DNA of 64,000 nucleotides, taken from contig NZ_SMKZ01000009.1 in assembly GCF_004349065.1 (NCBI RefSeq), positions 1-64,000 of the forward strand, in the 5' to 3' direction. Under the pieces are notes generated by a model. That model saw only the letters and a program-made list of their open reading frames with translations. It did not search any database and had not been told where the DNA came from. The stretch comes from Jiangella asiatica. GTDB taxonomy: Bacteria; Actinomycetota; Actinomycetes; Jiangellales; Jiangellaceae. Position numbers and translations under genes: made by a program. Positions 58,691 to 64,000 of this stretch are shown piece by piece (position 1 is the first letter of the stretch; each line of letters starts with the position of its first letter).

Positions 58691-59697
58691 CGGCCGAGCA
58701 CTTCCCGGATCAGCGCCTCCTGGTCGGCCAGGTACTGCTCGAAGTCGTCGCCGCGCTGGAAGGCCGGCAGGGCGAGCGAGGTCTCGAGGTACTCCTCGTA
58801 CGCGGGGGTCTCGGTCCACTGCTCCAGGCAGTCGGCGTAGAACGTGACGGCCTCCTCCGGCATGCCCGGCGGGCCGATGAGCCCGCGCCACTGGCCGAAG
58901 GTGACGTCGAAGCCCTGCTCGACGGCGGTGGGCACGGGCGCCATCGGGCCGTCCTGGTAGCGCTCCTCGGCGAAGACCGCGAGGGCCCGGGCGGTGCCGG
59001 CCTCGACCTGACCGACGATGTCGCCGGCGCCGCCGAGGACCGCGTCGACGTCGTTGCCGAGGATGGCCGCCGTCGTCTCGCCGCCGTTGTTGAACACGAC
59101 GGACTCGAACTCGATTCCGGCCTGCTCCTCGAGCAGTCCGCGGATGATGTTGTCCGGGCCGGACACGCCGACCACGCCGACGGTGACCTTGCGGGTCTTC
59201 GCCTCGTCGACGAGGTCCTGCAGCGACGTGATCGGTGATGCGGCCGGCACCACCAGGCTGACGGTGTCGTTGGCGATCCGGGCGATCGGGGTGTAGTTCT
59301 CCCACGTGAAGGGGGTGTCGACGAACAGCGGCAGCGTGGTGAGCTCGGTGGTGGACGCCATGATCATGTCGCTCTTGCCCTGCTGCTGCATAAAGTACGT
59401 GTAGCCGACCACGCCGCTGCCGCCCTCGCGGTACTCGACGTTGCCGGTGACGCCGTCGGCGCACTGCTCGATGCCGGCGAGCATGGCGCGCGCGACCTTG
59501 TCGGTGCCGCCGCCGGCTCCGAACGCCGCGACCATCGTGAGCGGGCCCTGGGGCGTCCAGTCCGAGCTCTCGGAGGCGTCGTCACCGCCCCCGTCGCCGG
59601 AGATGCCCTCGACGCCGCAACTGGTGATCGCGAGGACGGATGTCAGCAGGAACGCCATCCCGGCTCTCAGCCGGAGACTCGGCCGATGCGTCGTCAT
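58687..59697 (-). CDS. tctC: Tripartite tricarboxylate transporter, substrate-binding lipoprotein (TctC), second system
   Basis: The 336-residue protein starts with a lipoprotein signal ending ITSC (Cys near 27), then an acidic linker. The BUG-type core shows PLTMVAAFGAGGGTDKVARAM, REGGSGVVGYTYFMQQ, GVSGPDNIIRGLLEEQAGIEFE and FNNGGETTAAILGNDVDAVLGG. It captures a carboxylate for TctAB. AAGGAG precedes the ATG. Sequence differences from the first TctC suggest a different substrate. There is no two-component system next to this operon. Confidence 0.92.
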   Translation of the reverse strand: MTTHRPSLRLRAGMAFLLTSVLAITSCGVEGISGDGGGDDASESSDWTPQGPLTMVAAFGAGGGTDKVARAMLAGIEQCADGVTGNVEYREGGSGVVGYTYFMQQQGKSDMIMASTTELTTLPLFVDTPFTWENYTPIARIANDTVSLVVPAASPITSLQDLVDEAKTRKVTVGVVGVSGPDNIIRGLLEEQAGIEFESVVFNNGGETTAAILGNDVDAVLGGAGDIVGQVEAGTARALAVFAEERYQDGPMAPVPTAVEQGFDVTFGQWRGLIGPPGMPEEAVTFYADCLEQWTETPAYEEYLETSLALPAFQRGDDFEQYLADQEALIREVLGR

Positions 59698-59781
59698 TGA
59701 CCCACTCCTTGTCTGGACGGTGCGGTGCTCACTCGGTGCTCAGCGGACGTCTTGTTCCTCTCGTGAGCTGTACGGCCGAGC

Positions 59782-60312
59782 TCAGCGCCCGGGCGTCGGC
59801 GCGCCCGGCACAGGGGCGCCGTCGGCGGCGGGCTTGAAGCGGGGGGAGCCCTCGCGGGTGTAGATCATCGCGGCCCGCCTGTAGGTGATGACGGTGGTGT
59901 CGTCCTGCTTGTAGCCCCGCGTGCTGACCTCGACGATCCCGGCGTAGGGGCGGCTCTTGGACGGCCGCTTGCCGATGATCGTCGACTCGGCGAAGAGCGT
60001 GTCGCCGACGAAGACCGGTGCCGGCAGGCGGACCTCGTCGAAGCCCAGGTTGGCCACGGCGTTCTCGCTGATGTCGGCGACGGTGAGGCCGTTGATGATC
60101 GCGAGGGTGAGGCCGCTGTTGAACAGGTAGGTGCCGAACTCGGTCTTCTTCGAGTACTCGATGTTGATGTGGTTCATGTTGGTGTTGCAGGTCAGCAACG
60201 TGAACCAGATGTTCTCGGCCTCGGTGACCGTGCGGCCGACCGGGTGCTTGTGCACGTCGCCGACCTCGAAGTCCTCGAAGAAGTTCCCGACCCATCCGTA
60301 CTTGACGCTCAT
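59782..60312 (-). CDS. MaoC-like enoyl-CoA hydratase (mesaconyl-CoA-hydratase-like group)
   Basis: The 176-residue hotdog-fold protein shows GNFFEDFEVGDVHKHPVGRTVTEAENIWFTLLT, the active-site segment N43-T-N45-M-N-H48, FNSGLTLAIINGLTV, VRLPAPVFVGDTLFAES and RPYAGIVEVSTRGYKQD. Asn43 replaces the Asp of the general MaoC motif; from memory this is normal in the subgroup that includes mesaconyl-CoA hydratase. It should hydrate an enoyl-CoA made by the CoA transferase. Its promoter region carries three GTCC/GGAC sites. It is divergent from the CMD gene. Confidence 0.87.
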   Translation of the reverse strand: MSVKYGWVGNFFEDFEVGDVHKHPVGRTVTEAENIWFTLLTCNTNMNHINIEYSKKTEFGTYLFNSGLTLAIINGLTVADISENAVANLGFDEVRLPAPVFVGDTLFAESTIIGKRPSKSRPYAGIVEVSTRGYKQDDTTVITYRRAAMIYTREGSPRFKPAADGAPVPGAPTPGR

Positions 60313-60362
60313 CGCCTGATCCCGTCCCTCGACTCGGCCGAACGCTCACGTAACGCGGCAAT

Positions 60363-60445
60363 GTCCTGCTGAATGGACAGACAGTCCAGCACGCGGACAA
60401 CGTCGATGTCCAGAGTTTTGCAAGATCAATGTCCGTGCGATGGAC
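60363..60445. promoter_or_regulatory. Cluster of GTCC/GGAC operator-like sites
   Basis: Two perfect GTCC-N7-GGAC sites lie at 60384-60398 and 60431-60445. A third, GTCC-N8-GGAC, is at 60363-60378. The first four bases before each of the outer sites are CAAT. The 204-bp gap between the divergent MaoC and CMD genes holds nothing else of note. Confidence 0.6.
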
Positions 60446-60515
60446 TATCTGCCCGTTCTACGGGATCATCGGGCGAGGTGAGTCGAGGGGGTTCCCCGAC
60501 CGAGAGGGAGAGTCG

Positions 60516-61085
60516 ATGGCGCGCGTCCCGTACCTGTCCGAAGCGGACCTGGCCCCGGCCGACCGGGACATGATGGCCCGGCCGATCAACCTGTTCCGGG
60601 CGCTGGCCAACTCGCCCGGCGGCATGCGCCGGCACTACGAGTTCGGCGAGTGGATCCGCTGGGAGTGCGAGCTGGACCCCCGGCTGCGCGAGCTGGCGAT
60701 CCTGCACGTCGGCTACCTCACGGCCAACGCCTACGAGTTCAGTCACCACGTCGAGATCGGACGGCGCTTCGGCGTCACCGACGCCGACGTCGACGGACTG
60801 GCACGCTTCGCCGCCGGTGAGCCGAGCGGCCTGAGCGAGCTGGAGGACCTCGTGCTCGCGGCCGCCCGCGAGCTGACCGAGGACGCCGGCCTCGCACCGT
60901 CCACGTGGGCGGCGCTGTGCGAGCGGCTGCCGGCCCCGAGGGTCACGGAGCTGGTCATCGTCGTCGCCTTCTACAACTACGTGGTGCGCGTGCTGAGCGG
61001 CCTGGACATCGACGTGGAGGACGAGTACCTGCCGTACCTCGACCGGTTCCCGCTGCCGGACACCCGGTCCGGCGCGCCGAGCTGA
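60516..61085 (+). CDS. Carboxymuconolactone decarboxylase (CMD)/AhpD-like protein
   Basis: The 189-residue protein has the CMD-family core RLRELAILHVGYLTANAYEFSHHVEIGRRFGV near residue 60-90. The AhpD thiol motif CxxC is absent, so it is not a peroxidase partner of that kind; Glu and His residues of the core could form the active site. Many such proteins are encoded in catabolic clusters for aromatic or lactone compounds. ATG 60516 follows GAGAGGGAG. The divergent promoter region is shared with the MaoC gene. Confidence 0.85.
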   Translation: MARVPYLSEADLAPADRDMMARPINLFRALANSPGGMRRHYEFGEWIRWECELDPRLRELAILHVGYLTANAYEFSHHVEIGRRFGVTDADVDGLARFAAGEPSGLSELEDLVLAAARELTEDAGLAPSTWAALCERLPAPRVTELVIVVAFYNYVVRVLSGLDIDVEDEYLPYLDRFPLPDTRSGAPS

Positions 61086-61092
61086 CGCGCGC

Positions 61093-62268
61093 GTGAGCGG
61101 CCGCCGCGCGCTCGCGCTCGCGCTCCTGTCCACCGGCTACGGCGGCATGCCGGTCTGGCTCGCAGCCGGCTTCGCGCCGCAGCTCACCGCCGAGCTCGGG
61201 TTCGACGACGTCGGGCTCGGCGCGGCGGTCGGGCTGTACTTCGCCTTCTCCGCCCTCATCGCGGTACCCGCCGGCCGCCTGGTCGAGCGGGTCGGCTGGA
61301 CCACCGGGGTCTGCCTGACCACGGGGATGAGCGCCGCCGGGCTGGCCGGCATCGTGGTGTTCGCCGACTCCTGGGCGACGCTCGCCTGCTGTCTGCTGGT
61401 CGGCGCGTTGGCGAACGGCACCTCGCAGCCGGCGGCCAACCTGGGCATCGCCAGTGTCATCCCGCTGCGCCGGCAGGGCATGGCCTTCGGCGTCAAACAG
61501 GCGGCGATGCCGGCGACGACGCTGCTCGTCGGCCTCGCGCTGCCGGTGTTCGACGGCGGGAGCTGGCGGGGCGCGTTCGCCGTCGCCGCCGGCGTCGCGG
61601 TCCTCGTGTGCCTCTGGGCGCTGACGCTGACGACGGCGCAGCGGCGCGCCCGGCCGTACCCTGCGCCGGACGACCTCCCGGCCGCGGCGCGGCCCGGCCG
61701 GCGCCGCCCGATGCGGCCGGTGGTGGTGCTGGCGGCGGCGGCAACCCTGGCGGTCGCGGCCGCCACCAGCCTGGGCGGGTTCTTCGTCGTGTTCGGCGTG
61801 GACCGAGGACTGACGCCGGCGCAGGCGGGGCACCTGCTCGCCCTCTGCAGCGTCGTCGGCGTGACGTCGCGGCTGCTCGTCGGCTACCTCGCCGACCGGC
61901 GCGGACGCCGGCACCTGGTGTCGGTGGCGGCGATGATGGTCGCCGGCTCCGGCGGCCTGGCGTTGCTGGCACTCGACGCCGGCATCGGGCCGCTGGTGCT
62001 CGGCGGTCTGCTCGGGTTCGGCTTGGGGTGGTCGTGGAACGGCCTGTTCGCGTTCGCCGTCGTGCTCAACAGCCAGGGGTCGCCGGCGCTGGCCACCGGC
62101 ATCGTGCAGGCCGGCATGGGCACCGGCGCCGCGGCCGGGCCGCTGGCCTTCGGCCTGGCGATCGAGGCGTGGTCGTACTCCGTGGCGTGGCTCGGGACGG
62201 CGGTGCTGCTGCTGGCCGCGGCCGCCGCCGTCGTCGTCGCACGACGGATGATCGCCCGGCACCGCTGA
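61093..62268 (+). CDS. MFS transporter
   Basis: The 391-residue protein has 12 membrane helices. The A-motif region reads GRLVERVGWTTGVCLTTG after helix 2, and GYLADRRGRRHLVSVAAMM after helix 8. KQAAMPATTLLVGLALPVFDG is in the middle. It could export or import a metabolite of the catabolic cluster; the family resembles CynX/NimT-like or oxalate/formate antiporters. The GTG start lies 7 bp after the CMD stop, so they are in one operon. Confidence 0.88.
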   Translation: MSGRRALALALLSTGYGGMPVWLAAGFAPQLTAELGFDDVGLGAAVGLYFAFSALIAVPAGRLVERVGWTTGVCLTTGMSAAGLAGIVVFADSWATLACCLLVGALANGTSQPAANLGIASVIPLRRQGMAFGVKQAAMPATTLLVGLALPVFDGGSWRGAFAVAAGVAVLVCLWALTLTTAQRRARPYPAPDDLPAAARPGRRRPMRPVVVLAAAATLAVAAATSLGGFFVVFGVDRGLTPAQAGHLLALCSVVGVTSRLLVGYLADRRGRRHLVSVAAMMVAGSGGLALLALDAGIGPLVLGGLLGFGLGWSWNGLFAFAVVLNSQGSPALATGIVQAGMGTGAAAGPLAFGLAIEAWSYSVAWLGTAVLLLAAAAAVVVARRMIARHR

Positions 62269-62278
62269 GCCGCGGGCG

Positions 62279-63052
62279 TCATGGCAGCGAGCGCAGGAAG
62301 TCCCCCAGGAGCGGCACGAACAGGTCCGGGCGCTCCAGCGGCCCCATGTGCGGGGCGCCGGGCATGATGTGCAGGCGGGCGCCGGGGATCGCGTCGGCCA
62401 ACTCCCGCGACATCGCCGGTGGGGTGGCGACGTCCGCGTCGCCGGTCGTGACCAGCGTCGGCACCCGCACCGAGCGCAGCCGGTCGAACGTGTTGTGCTC
62501 GGCGATGGCCCGGAACGTGGCCGCCCAGCCGCCGACGTCGTCGGCCAGCAGGCGCTCCCGGACCCGCGTCACCATCGGCGCGTCCATGAAGCCGGCGGTG
62601 AACCAGCGGTCGATCGCCGCAACGGTGACGGCCGCCATGCCGCCGCGCTCCGCCGTCGTAGCCCGGCCGAGGAAGATCTCACGCTCGGCCGGGGAGGTGG
62701 TGCACGACGTGCCGGACAGCACGAGTGAGCGCACGTCGCCGGGATGGTCCAGCACGAGGGCCTGCGCGACGAGCCCGCCGAAGGACTGGCCGACCAGGTG
62801 CACCGGCCCGACGCGAAGCGAGTCCAGCAGCAGGTGGACGTCGTCGGCGATGTCGGACATGCGCCACGGCGACCCGGTGTGCGGCGAGCGGCCGTGCCCG
62901 CGCAGGTCCACCCGGACCACGCGGTACTCCGGGGCCAGCGCTCCGGCGACGGCCTCCCAGAACGTCAGGTCCAGCCCGACCGAGTGCAGCAGCAGGACCG
63001 GCTCGCCGTCGCCGTCGACCCGGTGGTGCAGGGTGCGGTCAGGCTGGGACAT
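62279..63052 (-). CDS. Alpha/beta hydrolase (PcaD-like)
   Basis: The 257-residue protein has the triad pattern of the PcaD/BphD group: LLHSVGLDLTFWEAVAGAL, DLRGHGRSPHT, the nucleophile elbow GQS90FGG, Asp in TTGDADVAT and His in APHMGP. It could cleave an enol lactone or ester. The ATG 63052 overlaps the stop of the upstream cyclase by 14 bp, which implies translational coupling. It is convergent with the MFS gene. Confidence 0.87.
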   Translation of the reverse strand: MSQPDRTLHHRVDGDGEPVLLLHSVGLDLTFWEAVAGALAPEYRVVRVDLRGHGRSPHTGSPWRMSDIADDVHLLLDSLRVGPVHLVGQSFGGLVAQALVLDHPGDVRSLVLSGTSCTTSPAEREIFLGRATTAERGGMAAVTVAAIDRWFTAGFMDAPMVTRVRERLLADDVGGWAATFRAIAEHNTFDRLRSVRVPTLVTTGDADVATPPAMSRELADAIPGARLHIMPGAPHMGPLERPDLFVPLLGDFLRSLP

Positions 63053-63692
63053 CGAGCACCATCCGGACGTGGCCGGCGTCTCCGCCCCGGACGATCAGCG
63101 GGAACGCGCTCACGTGCACCCGCCTCCCGGCCGCGGGCGCCAGGCTGGCCAGGTTCTCGGCGATGAGGATCTCGCGACCCAGCAGGGTGTGGTGCACCGG
63201 GAAGCCGAACCCCTCCGGGCGGCGCGGCAGCGGCAGATCCGGTGTCACGACGTCGACGCCGACCAGCCCGACGCCGCGCTCCACCAGCCACTCGGCGAGG
63301 TCCGGGTGCAGGCTGGGGTGGTCGTGGTAGTCGTCGGTGCCGAACTTGGCCGCCCAGCCGGTGTCCAGCAGCAGCATGTCGCCGTCCCGGAGCTCCGGCC
63401 CGCCGTCCAGGACGTCCTGGACGCCGATGGTCTCGCCCGGCGCGCGCCGCACGGAGACCACCACGCCCGGGCCTGTGAAGCGCTCCAGCGGAATCTGGTC
63501 GATCGTCTTCGCGCCCGGCAGCACGTGCGACGGCGCGTCGATGTGCGTGCCGGCGTGTGACGGGATGGTCAGCTGCGTGACCTCGACCGGCTCGCCGTCG
63601 GCCAGCCGGCGCAGCGGCGTGATCGACACGTCGGGCAGGGTCAGCGCCTTCGGCATGCCGCCGTACAGCGGCTGGGTCACGTCGACGAGCAT
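63039..63692 (-). CDS. Cyclase family protein (kynurenine formamidase-like)
   Basis: The 217-residue protein has the metal-binding signature H46-A-G-T-H50-I-D52-A-P-S-H56 and GVGLVGVDVVTPDLP and TLLGREILIAENLASL. The family includes kynurenine formamidase and other amide/lactone hydrolases that use zinc or manganese. It is cytoplasmic. AAGGAG lies about 10 nt before ATG 63692. It overlaps the downstream hydrolase gene. Confidence 0.88.
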   Translation of the reverse strand: MLVDVTQPLYGGMPKALTLPDVSITPLRRLADGEPVEVTQLTIPSHAGTHIDAPSHVLPGAKTIDQIPLERFTGPGVVVSVRRAPGETIGVQDVLDGGPELRDGDMLLLDTGWAAKFGTDDYHDHPSLHPDLAEWLVERGVGLVGVDVVTPDLPLPRRPEGFGFPVHHTLLGREILIAENLASLAPAAGRRVHVSAFPLIVRGGDAGHVRMVLDVPA

Positions 63693-63754
63693 CGGTGCCG
63701 GCTCCTTGCGGTGAGAGGGACGGGGACGGGGGCGCGGCCAGGTCTCAGCCTGTC

Positions 63755-64000
63755 TCAGCCGACCCGGGCCAGGTGTTCCATGACGGTCGCGCGGAACGCC
63801 GCTGGTTCCTCCAGCATGGCCAGGTGCGGCCCGTCGACCTGGACCAGCCGCGCGTCCGGCAGCCCGGCGGCCAGCGCGGCCACCACGTCCGGCGGCGTCG
63901 ACACGTCGTACCGGCCGGCCACGCAGGTGGTCGGCACGGTGATCTCGGCCAGCCGATCGGTGACGTCGTGGCCGGCGAGGGCCCGCCAGACGGCGGCGAG
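63755..64000 (-). CDS. Alpha/beta hydrolase, C-terminal part (runs off the window)
   Basis: The frame is open to the right edge: LAAVWRALAGHDVTDRLAEI precedes VPTTCVAGRYDVSTPPDVV. Only the last 81 residues are visible. They carry the triad Asp (GRYD) and His (GPHLAMLEEP) of an alpha/beta hydrolase. The nucleophile half lies outside the window. It is upstream of the cyclase gene on the same strand, 63 bp away, so may be in one operon. Confidence 0.82.
   Translation of the reverse strand, partial: LAAVWRALAGHDVTDRLAEITVPTTCVAGRYDVSTPPDVVAALAAGLPDARLVQVDGPHLAMLEEPAAFRATVMEHLARVG

Noticed and set aside
59782-60312. MaoC protein as a dead enzyme because Asp is replaced by Asn
   Set aside because: The N-x-N-x-x-H arrangement recurs, from memory, in the mesaconyl-CoA-hydratase-like subgroup, so it is probably active.
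1-64000. CRISPR array, prophage, transposase or integrated plasmid
   Set aside because: No regularly spaced short repeats, phage structural genes, integrases or transposases were found on either strand.

Overview
This is a high-GC (roughly 70% or more) actinobacterial chromosome segment. GTG starts are frequent, stop-start overlaps (ATGA/GTGA) are common, and at least one gene looks leaderless. Characteristic families include a SARP/BTAD regulator, a large LuxR-type regulator, a DUF3039 protein beside a helicase, an MmpL-like transporter, and LacI-regulated sugar ABC genes with no ATPase gene. No rRNA, tRNA, CRISPR array, phage gene or transposase was found. The gene content would fit a soil actinomycete (for example Jiangellales or Nocardioidales), but the genus is inference.

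Layout. 0-7.2 kb: the start of a secreted protein, an APH-fold kinase, and a CitA/DcuS-type two-component system divergent from a complete tripartite tricarboxylate transporter (TTT, tctCBA). 7.2-10.5 kb: two DUF21/CBS membrane proteins and a SAM hydrolase, preceded by a short coupled upstream ORF. 10.7-17.2 kb: two TetR modules, an enoyl-reductase-like MDR protein, membrane proteins and an MMPL exporter. 17.3-27.2 kb: a carbohydrate locus with a LacI regulator, solute-binding protein and two permeases, divergent from a debranching-type glycosidase, a sulfatase, an SRPBCC protein and an orphan PheRS-like ligase. 27.3-36.3 kb: a small P-loop kinase, a DHFR-like protein, two giant signal-transduction ATPase regulators transcribed towards each other, and a PfkB kinase. 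36.3-40 kb: malic enzyme, UPF0301 protein, and a hydrolase/TetR pair with two clear operators. 40-45.7 kb: a 1371-residue NACHT-HEAT protein facing a calpain-like cysteine protease and a small partner. 45.7-52.3 kb: DUF3039, MFS, helicase, histidine phosphatase and a subtilase lipoprotein. 52.5-64 kb: a catabolic region with a split transketolase, CaiB-type CoA transferase, two paralogous alpha/beta-barrel proteins, a second TTT system, MaoC hydratase, CMD protein, MFS, hydrolases and a cyclase.

The most unusual features are a family of 92-bp palindromic elements with perfect 20-bp terminal inverted repeats (three full copies and one fragment, all at gene 3' ends, two of them supplying the stop codon), the NACHT/calpain neighbourhood, and a repeated GTCC-N7-GGAC operator-like site that links three promoter regions of the catabolic cluster.

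How genes work together (inference). Each TTT system imports a carboxylate. The second one, with the CoA transferase and MaoC hydratase, suggests uptake and CoA-dependent degradation of a di- or tricarboxylate. The LacI locus would import an oligosaccharide, using an ATPase encoded elsewhere, and cleave it in the cytoplasm, possibly after desulfation.
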